Of a DNA stretch of 64,000 nucleotides, positions 8,883 through 17,331 are shown piece after piece. The stretch comes from CAWDZK01 sp963726615 (lineage in GTDB: Bacteria > Actinomycetota > Actinomycetes > JACCUZ01). The position numbers and the translations under genes are program-made. How positions within the stretch are numbered: the first letter of the stretch is position 1; every line of letters starts with the position of its first letter. The notes beneath the pieces are model-generated. The model was not told the origin of the DNA, ran no database searches, and saw only the letters and a program-made list of their open reading frames with translations. The stretch covers positions 124,001 through 188,000 of the forward strand of contig CAVSCX010000021.1 in the NCBI GenBank assembly GCA_963726615.1, given 5' to 3'.

Positions 8883-9335
8883 GTGCGCGCACTCATCGCG
8901 CTCGTCCTCGCCACCGCCGCCCTCTCGGGCTGCGGCGGTGGCGAGAGCGAGGCGGACAAGGGGGCCGAGAAGCAGCTCGCCGGCAGCGGCGCCCCGACAC
9001 CCGTCTGTGTCGACCGGGCCGAGACAGCCAGCGTCCCGGGCTCCTTCCCAGCGGACTTCCCGTTGCCGGAGGACTCGGTGGTCTACGCCAGCGAGCGTCG
9101 GTCCGGCGGCCGGACGATCGTCTACGCCGTGGTCGACACCGCCGAGAAGGACGTCCTGGCCTTCCTGCAGAAGGCCGTGCCGGCCGCCGGCTACCGGCTG
9201 ACCGAGGGCGAGGTCGAGGAACGCGACGCCGAGTCGAACTGGGTCGGCAACGGCTTCACCGGCCGGTGGGCGATCCGCGAGGTCGCCGGCTGCAGCGAGC
9301 AGACGTCGGTCACCGTGCTCAGCGCGAAGGACTGA
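8883..9335 (+). CDS. Small lipoprotein
   Basis: This 150-residue precursor has a lipobox L-S-G-C with the lipidated Cys at residue 17, then a Gly/Glu-rich tether and a compact domain of about 100 residues with a central FPADFPLPEDSVVY motif seen in uncharacterised actinobacterial lipoproteins. It should sit on the outer face of the membrane. GGGAGCACG provides the ribosome binding site for the GTG. The 8-nt spacing to the Asp-box protein suggests cotranscription. The last 17 nt overlap the convergent oligopeptidase gene. Confidence 0.75.
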   Translation: MRALIALVLATAALSGCGGGESEADKGAEKQLAGSGAPTPVCVDRAETASVPGSFPADFPLPEDSVVYASERRSGGRTIVYAVVDTAEKDVLAFLQKAVPAAGYRLTEGEVEERDAESNWVGNGFTGRWAIREVAGCSEQTSVTVLSAKD

Positions 9336-11415
9336 GCGGCGCCTCCCGGCCGGCCAGGCCCACCTGGTCGAGCACGAACGCGTGCAGCAGCGCCTCGTGC
9401 CGCCACGCGTCGTACCGGCCGGCCGGACCGGTGTGCGCGGCGCCGCCCAGAGCCGTGCTCAGCAGGAGCGGCAGGCCGCGCCGTGCTGGCCGGGTCTGCT
9501 CCTCGGCCCGGATGCGCGCCACCCACTTCGCCGGCTCGTGCACGGACACGCGCGGGTCGTTCCGGCTGGCGGTCACGAGCATGGCCGGGCGATCGGGCCC
9601 AGGGGTGTTCTCGTACGGCGAGTAGCCGGCCAGGTAGGCGTGGTGCTCGGGCTTGCGGGGGTCGCCCCACTCCTCCCACTCGGCAACCGTGAGCGGCAAG
9701 GTGTCGTCCAGCATCGAACCGACGACGTCGACGAAGGGAACCTCGGCCACGACAGCGGCGAAGTCGGCCGGGGCGAGGTGGGCGACGGCTCCCATGAGCA
9801 GGCCGCCGGCGCTGATACCGCGGGCCGCCAGCCCGGAGCGGGTGGTGGCCCCGGTGTCGACCAGGTGCCGGGCGCAGGCCACGAAGTCGGTGAAGGTCGT
9901 GCGCTTGGCCAGCAAGCGGCCCTGCTGCCACCAGCAGCGACCCAGCTCGCCCCCGCCACGGACGTGCGCGAGCGCCAACGTCATGCCGCGGTCGAGCAAC
10001 GGCAGCATGTCCGGCCAGAACTCCGGGTCGAGACTGGCCTCGTACGCGCCGTAGCCGTACAGCAGGCACGGAGCCCCCGCGGCTCCGTCACGTCGGCGCA
10101 CCAGCGTGATCGGGACCGCCACGCCGTCCTCGGCCACCGCGTGCGCGACCTCGCAGTGGTAGTCGGTCAGCGGTCGCTGCACGGCCTGCACGTGCACGAC
10201 CGTCTCGGCGCCGGTGAGCAGGTCGTGGTCGACCTCGGCCGGCGGCCGTACCCAGCCCTCGCGGACCAGCCGCACACTGGCCGCCCCGACGTCGTCGTTG
10301 TCGCCAAGCCGGACCACCTCACCGGGCTGGTCCGGCTCGACAAGCCGTACCGTCGCACCCGAGCCGTCGAGGATCCGGACCCGCTGCCGGCCGCCGGTGC
10401 GCTCGCTCACGACCACCCGACCGCCGACGACGTCGGCCGACTCGACCCGGATCGCGGGGTCGTGCGGCAGCAGCTCGGTCCAGCGATCGGGTCCCGGGTC
10501 GGCAATCGGGGCGGTGACGACCCGGTACTCCGGCGCGTCAAGGTCGGTGACGATGACAAGCCGGCCGCCCCCGGGGCCGGGCAGGTGGTCCACGAAGTAC
10601 TCCCGGGAGGGGACCCGGGCCGCGACGAGCAGCGGTTCGGACGACAGGTCGGCGCTGGACACCAACCGGGCCTCGGTGGTGTCACGGCTGCGGGCCAGCA
10701 GGACCGCGAGCTCGCCGCTGCGGGTCGCCTCGACCTCCAGCTCGAACCGGCGGTCCGGCTCGTGCCACACCACGGCGTCGTCCGCCTGCGGGGTCCCCAG
10801 AACGTGCAGTCGCACGGTGTCCGGCCGGTAAGCGGCGTCCAGCGTCGGGTAGAGGAAGGCGCCGCCGTCGGCTGCCCAGGCCAGCCCGTAGTAGGTGCCC
10901 TCGAGCTGGTCGGGCAGGTCCTCGCCGGTTTCCAGGTCCCGCACCCGCAAGCCGTAGACCTCGTCGCCGTCGTGGTCGACCGAGTAGGCCAGCAGCCGGC
11001 CGTCCGGGCTCGGCTCGAGCACGCCGAGCTCCAGGTAGTCATGGCCCTCGGCGAGCAGGTTCTCGTCCAGGACCACGGCCAGCTCGTCGGCGGAACCGGC
11101 GCGACGCCGGAGGTGCACGGCGTACTGCGCCCCGGCGGGACGGCGGACCCGGTGCTCCCAGCCGGCCCGGACGCGCGGCCCGGACAGGTCCTCGTCCGGC
11201 AGGACGCCAGCCATCTCGGCCACCAGCTCCGCGCGCAACGGATCGAGCGACGCAGTGCCCGCGTCGCACCAGGTGTTCTCGGCCGCCAGGTAGGCCGACA
11301 GCTCCGGGTCGTCGGTCCGGCGCATCCACGCGTAGTCGTCGGAGACCTGGGTGCCGTGCAGGCTGCGGGTCGTCGGACGCCGCGGCGCGACGGGCGGTCG
11401 CAGGGCGGGGGACAC
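9319..11415 (-). CDS. ptrB: Prolyl oligopeptidase family protease (oligopeptidase B-like)
   Basis: This 698-residue S9 peptidase cleaves short peptides, probably after basic residues if it is a true oligopeptidase B. The N-terminal ~400 residues form the beta-propeller lid. The C-terminal hydrolase domain has YGYGAYEASLDPEFWP, HVRGGGELG, the nucleophile in GISAGG (Ser535), the Asp region TASRNDPRV and the catalytic His in GGAAHTG (His661). The usual GRSAGG is GISAGG here. Without a signal peptide it is cytosolic. The GTG start lies 6 nt behind a TACCGT box, so it is probably leaderless. Confidence 0.9.
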   Translation of the reverse strand: MSPALRPPVAPRRPTTRSLHGTQVSDDYAWMRRTDDPELSAYLAAENTWCDAGTASLDPLRAELVAEMAGVLPDEDLSGPRVRAGWEHRVRRPAGAQYAVHLRRRAGSADELAVVLDENLLAEGHDYLELGVLEPSPDGRLLAYSVDHDGDEVYGLRVRDLETGEDLPDQLEGTYYGLAWAADGGAFLYPTLDAAYRPDTVRLHVLGTPQADDAVVWHEPDRRFELEVEATRSGELAVLLARSRDTTEARLVSSADLSSEPLLVAARVPSREYFVDHLPGPGGGRLVIVTDLDAPEYRVVTAPIADPGPDRWTELLPHDPAIRVESADVVGGRVVVSERTGGRQRVRILDGSGATVRLVEPDQPGEVVRLGDNDDVGAASVRLVREGWVRPPAEVDHDLLTGAETVVHVQAVQRPLTDYHCEVAHAVAEDGVAVPITLVRRRDGAAGAPCLLYGYGAYEASLDPEFWPDMLPLLDRGMTLALAHVRGGGELGRCWWQQGRLLAKRTTFTDFVACARHLVDTGATTRSGLAARGISAGGLLMGAVAHLAPADFAAVVAEVPFVDVVGSMLDDTLPLTVAEWEEWGDPRKPEHHAYLAGYSPYENTPGPDRPAMLVTASRNDPRVSVHEPAKWVARIRAEEQTRPARRGLPLLLSTALGGAAHTGPAGRYDAWRHEALLHAFVLDQVGLAGREAPLSPSR

Positions 11416-11421
11416 GGACGC

Positions 11422-11427
11422 ACGGTA
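11422..11427 (-). promoter_or_regulatory. -10 box of leaderless oligopeptidase gene
   Basis: Read on the minus strand, TACCGT ends 6 nt before the GTG at 11415; no ribosome binding site is present. Confidence 0.45.
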
Positions 11428-11445
11428 GCCCAGCTCCTGTCGTCA

Positions 11446-11461
11446 CTGACTCGTGACTCAG
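11446..11461. promoter_or_regulatory. Imperfect palindrome upstream of the ABC/Rieske operon
   Basis: CTGACTCGTGACTCAG matches its own reverse complement at 12 of 16 positions and lies 8 nt before the -35 box of the operon. It is a candidate operator for the TetR protein encoded at the far end of the cluster, but no second copy was found to confirm this. Confidence 0.3.
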
Positions 11462-11468
11462 CAGAAGC

Positions 11469-11497
11469 GTGACAAACGTCCCGGCAGCCAGCATGAT
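11469..11497 (+). promoter_or_regulatory. Sigma-A type promoter of the ABC/Rieske/sarcosine oxidase operon
   Basis: GTGACA (11469-11474) and CATGAT (11492-11497) match TTGACA/TATAAT at 5 and 4 of 6 positions with a 17-nt spacer. It lies 37 nt before the ATG, which has a GGAGG at 11526-11530. Confidence 0.55.
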
Positions 11498-11534
11498 CCT
11501 GGACACGACGGGGTCCGACGATGGTGGAGGTCCC

Positions 11535-13412
11535 ATGCAGGCTCGACGGGTACGGCGCCTGGTTGCGACTGCCGCCGTGGCGGTCACCGCGGCGGCGACA
11601 TCGCTCGTCGGCGGCGTCACCAGCTCGTCGGTCGCCGCCAACGGACCCACCACGTTCACGGTCGGCATCAAGCAGGACATCGACTCGTTGAACCCGTTCA
11701 CCGGGATCGTCTCGTCGGCCTACGAGGCCTACCAGATGAACTACGACACCTTGACCGACTACGGCGCCGAGGACTTCGCCACCAAGCCGGCGCTGGCCTC
11801 GAGCTGGGACACCTCGGACGACGGGCTGACCTGGACCTACCACCTGCGCCCCGGACTCAAGTGGTCCGACGGCCAGCCGCTGACGGCCCGGGACGTGGTC
11901 TACACCTTCGACCGGGTGCGCAACGGCAGGTACGAGCAGACCAACTACGGCAACTACGTCGCCGCCATCACGTCGGTGAAGGCCACGGACGACACCACCG
12001 TCGTCTTCACGGTCAAGAAGCCGACGCCCATCATGCTGCACCTCTACGTCTACATCCTTCCCGAGCACATCTGGAAGGACATCGACGGCAAGAAGGTGCG
12101 CAGCTTCACCAACGAGCCCGGTCCGGACGGCATCGTCGGATCCGGCCCGTTCATCGTCACCGAGCACCAGAAGGGCCAGTTCCTCCGGTTCAAGGCGAAC
12201 CCGAACTACTGGGGCGGCAAGCCGAAGGTCGACGAGATCGTGTTCCGTGTCTTCCAGAACGACGACTCGCTGGCCCAGGCCCTGCGGCGCGGTGAGATCG
12301 ACTTCGCCGACGACCTCGGCGCGAACGTCTTCAAGAGCCTGGAGGGAGCCGAGGGCGTCACGACCTTCGACGCCGTCTACTCCGGGTTCGACGAGATCGC
12401 GTTCAACACCGGTGCGGCGCTGGACGACGGCACCCCGATCGGCAACGGGCACCCCGCTCTCAAGGACCAGAAGCTGCGCGTGGCCCTGTCCTACGCTGTC
12501 GACACGAAGGCGCTCGTGGATCGGGTCTTCGGCGGCCACGGCTCGCCGGGTGACAGCATCATCCCGCCGCTCTACGCGGACCTGCACTACGACCCGGGCA
12601 CCTCCGCCTACACGTTCGACCCGCAGAAGGCCGAGAGCCTGCTGGACGAGGCCGGCTACACCAAGGGACCCGGCGGGATCCGGACCATGCCCGATGGCGG
12701 GCGCAAGCTGTCCTTCCGGCTGTTCGGGCGGAGCAACTCACAGACCAGCCAGCAGACCGTCCAGTTCGCCGCGGGGTGGCTGCGCGACATCGGCATCGAG
12801 GTGAAGACGAAGATCGTGTCGGAGGACGCGCTCACGGAGATCATCGGCCAGGGCAACTTCGACATGTTCGAGTGGGGGTGGGTGGTCGAGCCCGACCCCA
12901 ACTACCAGCTGTCCACCTTCACCTGCGCCAACCGCTCCTACAAGGACGGGGGCGAGGTCTACGCCAACCTGTCCGACTCGTTCTTCTGCAACAAGGAGTA
13001 CGACCGGCTCAACGCCCTGCAGTCCGAGCAGGTCGACCCGGCGCAGCGCGCTGAGACGGTCAAGCAGATGCAGAAGATCGTCTACGAGCAGGCGCCTTAC
13101 ATCGTCACCGCCTACTACAACAATCCGGAGGCCTACCGGTCCGACCGGTTCACCGGCTTCGTTCCACAGCCGGACCCGAACGGCTCGCTGCTGTTCCAGT
13201 ACGGCACACACAGCTACCGCAACATCAGGCCGGTGACCGCCGCCGACGACCAGAGCGGCACCGGCGGCGTCGACGGCGCGGGTGCGGCTGCGTCGGACGA
13301 CGGGGGAAGCAGCACCGGTCTCGTCGTCGGCGGGGTCGTGCTGGCTGTGCTCGTGCTCGGCGGGGTCGGCTTCGTGCTGTCACGCCGCCGGCCGGACCAC
13401 GATGTCGAGTAG
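11535..13412 (+). CDS. ABC transporter substrate-binding protein (SBP family 5) with C-terminal membrane anchor
   Basis: This 625-residue protein has a signal peptide (about 1-35) and the family-5 (oligopeptide/dipeptide) binding fold: DSLNPFTG, SSWDTSDDGLTWTYHLRPGLKWSDG and GSGPF near the N-terminal lobe, ALSYAVD in the middle. There is no lipobox. Instead a Gly/Ser linker is followed by a single transmembrane helix (about 596-618) and the basic stop-transfer SRRRP, so the protein is tethered by its C-terminus. The ATG at 11535 has a GGAGG. It overlaps the first permease gene by 11 nt, so it belongs to the transporter. Confidence 0.9.
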   Translation: MQARRVRRLVATAAVAVTAAATSLVGGVTSSSVAANGPTTFTVGIKQDIDSLNPFTGIVSSAYEAYQMNYDTLTDYGAEDFATKPALASSWDTSDDGLTWTYHLRPGLKWSDGQPLTARDVVYTFDRVRNGRYEQTNYGNYVAAITSVKATDDTTVVFTVKKPTPIMLHLYVYILPEHIWKDIDGKKVRSFTNEPGPDGIVGSGPFIVTEHQKGQFLRFKANPNYWGGKPKVDEIVFRVFQNDDSLAQALRRGEIDFADDLGANVFKSLEGAEGVTTFDAVYSGFDEIAFNTGAALDDGTPIGNGHPALKDQKLRVALSYAVDTKALVDRVFGGHGSPGDSIIPPLYADLHYDPGTSAYTFDPQKAESLLDEAGYTKGPGGIRTMPDGGRKLSFRLFGRSNSQTSQQTVQFAAGWLRDIGIEVKTKIVSEDALTEIIGQGNFDMFEWGWVVEPDPNYQLSTFTCANRSYKDGGEVYANLSDSFFCNKEYDRLNALQSEQVDPAQRAETVKQMQKIVYEQAPYIVTAYYNNPEAYRSDRFTGFVPQPDPNGSLLFQYGTHSYRNIRPVTAADDQSGTGGVDGAGAAASDDGGSSTGLVVGGVVLAVLVLGGVGFVLSRRRPDHDVE

Positions 13413-14433
13413 CGGTCCGGCCGCCACACTCGAGACCCCCGACGCGCCGAGACAGCCTGGTTCCGGCCTCGGCCGCTACGCGCTTCGGCGGTCGGTGGCT
13501 GGCCTGGGGACCATCGCGTTCGTCCTCGTCTTCAACTTCTTCCTATTCCGGCTGCTGCCCGGCGACCCCATCTCGCTGTACACACGGGGCCGCAACATGG
13601 ACCAGGCACAGCTGCGCGCGCTGCGGAGCAACCTGGACAAGCCGGTGCTCCAGCAGTTCCTCGACTACCTGACGAACCCGTTCTCCTCGGGTGTGGACTC
13701 GACCCAGTTCTCGCGGCCGGTCTGGGACGTCATCGGCGACTACGTGTGGCCGACGGTGGTGCTGCTGACCACGGCCACGGTGCTCTCGGCCGTGATCGGC
13801 ATCGCCATCGGGATCCGCGGCGGCTGGACCCGGGGGAGCACCTTCGACCGGGTCAGCACCGGCGTCTCGCTGACGCTCTACGCGATGCCGGAGTTCTGGC
13901 TGGGCATGGTGCTGCTCATCCTGCTGAGCACCGGCGTCGGCGTGCTGCCGGGCATCTTCCCGAGCGGAGGCGTCATCACGCCCGGTCTGGACCGTTGGTC
14001 CCTCGCGGGCATCAGCGACCAGGCGTGGCACCTGAGCCTCCCGGCCGCAACTCTCACGCTGGCCTACCTGGCCGAGTACGCACTGGTGATGCGGTCGTCT
14101 CTTGTCGACGAGCTGCGGCAGGACTACCTCACGACAGCCCGGGCCAAGGGGATGATGGAGAAGCTCGTCCGCCGCCGCCACGCGGTTCCCAACGCGCTGC
14201 TGCCGACCATCACGCTGGTCTTCCTCAACATCGGCTTCGTGGTGTCCGGCGCGATCACCGTCGAGACGGTCTTCTCCTGGCCGGGCCTCGGACTGCTGTC
14301 CTACCAGGCAATCCGGGGGCCGGACGTCCCCCTGCTCCAGGCGATCTTCCTGCTCTTCTCCCTCTCGGTCGTCGTGGCCAACCTGGTCGCCGACGTCGTG
14401 GTGGCCGCCGTCGACCCGCGGATCCGGGCATGA
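13402..14433 (+). CDS. ABC transporter permease (DppB/OppB type)
   Basis: This 343-residue inner-membrane protein has six predicted helices. The large external loop between helices 1 and 2 (about 55-110) is typical of DppB/OppB proteins, as is the RLLPGDP motif after helix 1. The cytoplasmic EAA loop that docks the ATPase is YLTTARAKGM (about 241-250). The ATG at 13402 overlaps the end of the binding-protein gene. With the next gene it forms the heterodimeric channel. Confidence 0.9.
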   Translation: MSSSGPAATLETPDAPRQPGSGLGRYALRRSVAGLGTIAFVLVFNFFLFRLLPGDPISLYTRGRNMDQAQLRALRSNLDKPVLQQFLDYLTNPFSSGVDSTQFSRPVWDVIGDYVWPTVVLLTTATVLSAVIGIAIGIRGGWTRGSTFDRVSTGVSLTLYAMPEFWLGMVLLILLSTGVGVLPGIFPSGGVITPGLDRWSLAGISDQAWHLSLPAATLTLAYLAEYALVMRSSLVDELRQDYLTTARAKGMMEKLVRRRHAVPNALLPTITLVFLNIGFVVSGAITVETVFSWPGLGLLSYQAIRGPDVPLLQAIFLLFSLSVVVANLVADVVVAAVDPRIRA

Positions 14434-15344
14434 GCAGCCCGGCCGGTCAGGGTGCTGTGCTGCTGTCGCCGCGGGCGGTGCGGCGCGCCCGGCGGCGTAC
14501 CTCGATGCTGCTGTTCGCTGCCGCCTTCCGCCGTCAGCGCGGCGGCGTCGCGGGGCTGGTGCTGCTGGGGGTCTTCGTCGTGCTCGCCCTCGCGGCGCCG
14601 GTGCTCTTCTCCTCCGACGAGCTCGAGGTGACCAAGGCCACCGGCGGCGTCCTCGCTCCACCGGGGAACGGGTTCCTGCTGGGCACCGACGAGTCCGGCC
14701 GGTCGGTGCTCGCGCTTGTCGTGTGGGGAGCCCGGGTGTCCCTCCTCGTCGGTGTCGCCGCCACCGTCATCTCGATGGCCATCGGCACCCTCGTCGGCAT
14801 CGGCTCGGGCCATTTCGGCGGCGTCGTCGGCGGGGCGCTGGAGCGGCTGACCGACTGGTTCCTGGTGATCCCGTTCCTGCCGCTGGCCATCGCGCTCGCC
14901 ACCGTGCTGGGATCGTCCCTGCTCAACGTCATCGTCGTGATCGGTGTGACCTCCTGGCCCGGCACCGCGCGCCTGGTCCGGGCCCAGACCCTCGCGGTCG
15001 AGGCCAGGCCGTACCTCGAGCGGGCGCGCGTGCTCGGCGGAGGGCACTGGCACCAGATGTCGCGCCACGTGCTGCCCAACGTCATGCCGCTGGTGCTGGC
15101 GAACACCACCCTCACCGTGGCAGTCGCGATCCTGTCCGAGACCACCTTGTCCTTCCTCGGCCTCGGCGACCCCTTCCGGGTCTCCTGGGGCTCGATGCTC
15201 GACAACGCGTTCTCCGCCGGGGCGATCAGCTCCGGGGCGTGGTGGTACCTCTTGCCGCCGGGGCTGTGCGTCGTCGCCGTCGTCCTGGCGTTCACCCTCG
15301 TCGGGCGCGCCCTGGAGAACGTCCTCGACCCCGGGAGCCGATGA
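14430..15344 (+). CDS. ABC transporter permease (DppC/OppC type)
   Basis: This 304-residue permease has a basic N-terminal tail, a first helix, the LGTDESGRSVLALVVWGARV segment that marks DppC/OppC proteins, and four or five further helices. The EAA loop reads YLERARVLGGGHW. The ATG overlaps the upstream stop as ATGA, so translation is coupled. Confidence 0.9.
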   Translation: MSSPAGQGAVLLSPRAVRRARRRTSMLLFAAAFRRQRGGVAGLVLLGVFVVLALAAPVLFSSDELEVTKATGGVLAPPGNGFLLGTDESGRSVLALVVWGARVSLLVGVAATVISMAIGTLVGIGSGHFGGVVGGALERLTDWFLVIPFLPLAIALATVLGSSLLNVIVVIGVTSWPGTARLVRAQTLAVEARPYLERARVLGGGHWHQMSRHVLPNVMPLVLANTTLTVAVAILSETTLSFLGLGDPFRVSWGSMLDNAFSAGAISSGAWWYLLPPGLCVVAVVLAFTLVGRALENVLDPGSR

Positions 15345-16336
15345 GGATGCCACTGCTCCGACTCGAGGATCTCGAGGTCACCTACCGTACGTCGCAGGGT
15401 GACGTCCCGGCCGTCCGTGGCGTCAGCCTGGAGGTCGAGGCCGGCACCAGCCTCGGTGTCGCGGGCGAGTCCGGCTCCGGCAAGTCGACTCTGGCCGCCA
15501 CCGTCCTGCGTCTCACGCCGAGGACGGCGAAGGTCGGGGGCCGGGTGCTGCTGGACGGGGAGGACGTGCTGTCGATGTCGTTCGGCCGGCTCCGCGCGGT
15601 GCGATGGTCCGAGGCCTCGATCGTGTTCCAGGGGGCCCTGCACTCCCTGAACCCGCTGCACCGGGTCGGGCGCCAGGTGGGGGAGCCCGTCGAGCTGCAC
15701 GACAGCACGGCCACCCGTCGCGAGGTGGACCGCGACGTGGCCGCGCTGCTCGCCGACGTCGGGCTCCCGAGCCGGCTTGCCGGGGCCTACCCGCACCAGC
15801 TCTCCGGCGGCCAGAAGCAGCGGGTGATGATCGCCATGGCCCTGGCCTGCCGACCGCGCCTGGTGGTCGCCGACGAGCCGACCACCGCGCTGGACGTGAT
15901 GGTGCAGGCCCAGGTGCTGGACCTGCTCATGTCCCTGGTGCGCGACCGCGGCCTGGGTCTCGTGGTCATCAGCCACGACCTGTCGGTCCTGGCCACCACC
16001 TGCGACCGGGTGGCGGTGATGTACGCCGGCCGGGTCGTCGAGCAGGGCCGTTCGGACGACGTGCTGCACCACGCCCGACACCCGTACACGCGGGCCTTGT
16101 CCGCGGCGTTCCCGACAATCGGCGACCCGGCCGCGAGGTTCGCCCCGCGTGGCCTGCCCGGCGACCCGCCGTGGCCGGGCGACCTGCCGCCGGGCTGCCC
16201 CTTCCACGTTCGCTGCCCGGACGCTGTCGACCTCTGCCGGACCGAGGACGTCCGGCTGCGCCCGACCGGTGCGGCCGGGTCGGGCGACCAGGAGGCGGCC
16301 TGCGTCCACGTCCCGGTCGGGGTGCTCCCCTCGTGA
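15341..16336 (+). CDS. ABC transporter ATP-binding protein (DppD/OppD type)
   Basis: This 331-residue ATPase has Walker A GESGSGKST (about 41-49), signature LSGGQKQR, Walker B LVVADEP and the switch His in VISHDLS. The C-terminal ~50 residues are the oligopeptide/dipeptide extension with a Cys pattern (CPFHVRC, LC, AC) that in related proteins binds an Fe-S cluster. Its ATG overlaps the upstream stop as ATGA. It pairs with the next ATPase. Confidence 0.92.
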   Translation: MRMPLLRLEDLEVTYRTSQGDVPAVRGVSLEVEAGTSLGVAGESGSGKSTLAATVLRLTPRTAKVGGRVLLDGEDVLSMSFGRLRAVRWSEASIVFQGALHSLNPLHRVGRQVGEPVELHDSTATRREVDRDVAALLADVGLPSRLAGAYPHQLSGGQKQRVMIAMALACRPRLVVADEPTTALDVMVQAQVLDLLMSLVRDRGLGLVVISHDLSVLATTCDRVAVMYAGRVVEQGRSDDVLHHARHPYTRALSAAFPTIGDPAARFAPRGLPGDPPWPGDLPPGCPFHVRCPDAVDLCRTEDVRLRPTGAAGSGDQEAACVHVPVGVLPS

Positions 16337-17331
16337 CCGGCAGGACGGATCGCGCCGCCGCCCTGGAGGCCGTAGGGCTGGCCACGACGTTCCGCGCGCG
16401 CAACGGGACGCTCGCGAAGGCTGTCGACGGCGTCGACCTCACCGTCGGCCGCGGCGAGGTCGTGGCCCTGGTGGGCGAGTCCGGGTGCGGGAAGACCACC
16501 CTGGCCCGGACCTTGCTCGGGCTCGAGCGCCCCTCGGCCGGCCAGGTGCTGTACGACGGCCGTCCGCTGCGCTACGACGCGAAGGCGCTCAAGGCCTATC
16601 GCCGGAAGGTCCAGCTCATCCTGCAGGACCCCACCGGGTCGTTGAATCCCCGGCACACGGTCTACGAGGCCGTCGCCGAAGGACTGCGGGTGCACCGCAT
16701 CGCTGGCGACGAGCAGGCGGCCGTGGCCGACGGGCTCTCGCGGGTCGGGCTGCGTCCGGCCGAGCGCTACTTCCTGCGTTACCCGCACGAGCTGTCCGGT
16801 GGCCAGCTGCAGCGGGTGGTGATCGCGGGAGCCCTCGTGCTGGACCCGGAGGTGCTGGTCGCCGACGAGCCGGTGTCGTCCCTGGACGCGTCTGTGCGCG
16901 GCGAGATCCTCGAGCTGCTTCTCGGCCTGCGCCACGAGCTGGGGCTGTCCGTCCTCGTCGTGACCCACGACCTGGGGCTCGCGTGGAACATCGCCGACCG
17001 GATAGCGGTGATGTACCTGGGCCGCGTGGTGGAGTGCGGCACCACCGAAGAGGTGCTCGAGGACCCGAAGCACCCGTACACCCGGGCGCTGCTGTCCGTC
17101 GTGCCGGAGACCAAGCACCTGGAGGCACAGGTCCTGACGGGCGAGCCGCCGGACCCGACCAGGGTGCCCAACGGCTGCCGCTTCCACCCACGCTGCCCCG
17201 CGCTCGCCTCGGGAGAGGCCGGACGGGCCGGCGTGGCCGGCGACTGCGAGAACGGTGAGCTGCCGGTGCTGCCCGCCGCCCACGGACATGCCGCGGCCTG
17301 CTTCCTCACCGGCGACGTGGTCCGGCCGTGA
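16333..17331 (+). CDS. ABC transporter ATP-binding protein (DppF/OppF type)
   Basis: This 332-residue ATPase has Walker A GESGCGKTT, signature LSGGQLQR, Walker B LVADEPVSSLD, the switch His in VVTHDLG and the C-terminal extension CRFHPRCP. The GTG overlaps the upstream stop as GTGA, and its own stop overlaps the Rieske gene in the same way. The transporter and the catabolic enzymes are therefore one translation-coupled unit, which ties substrate uptake to demethylation. Confidence 0.92.
   Translation: MTGRTDRAAALEAVGLATTFRARNGTLAKAVDGVDLTVGRGEVVALVGESGCGKTTLARTLLGLERPSAGQVLYDGRPLRYDAKALKAYRRKVQLILQDPTGSLNPRHTVYEAVAEGLRVHRIAGDEQAAVADGLSRVGLRPAERYFLRYPHELSGGQLQRVVIAGALVLDPEVLVADEPVSSLDASVRGEILELLLGLRHELGLSVLVVTHDLGLAWNIADRIAVMYLGRVVECGTTEEVLEDPKHPYTRALLSVVPETKHLEAQVLTGEPPDPTRVPNGCRFHPRCPALASGEAGRAGVAGDCENGELPVLPAAHGHAAACFLTGDVVRP

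Noticed and set aside
11416..11534. Glycine riboswitch before the sarcosine/Rieske operon
   Set aside because: I looked because glycine is an end product. The 119-nt leader region is too short and shows no tandem aptamer-like pairing; a promoter fits the sequence instead.
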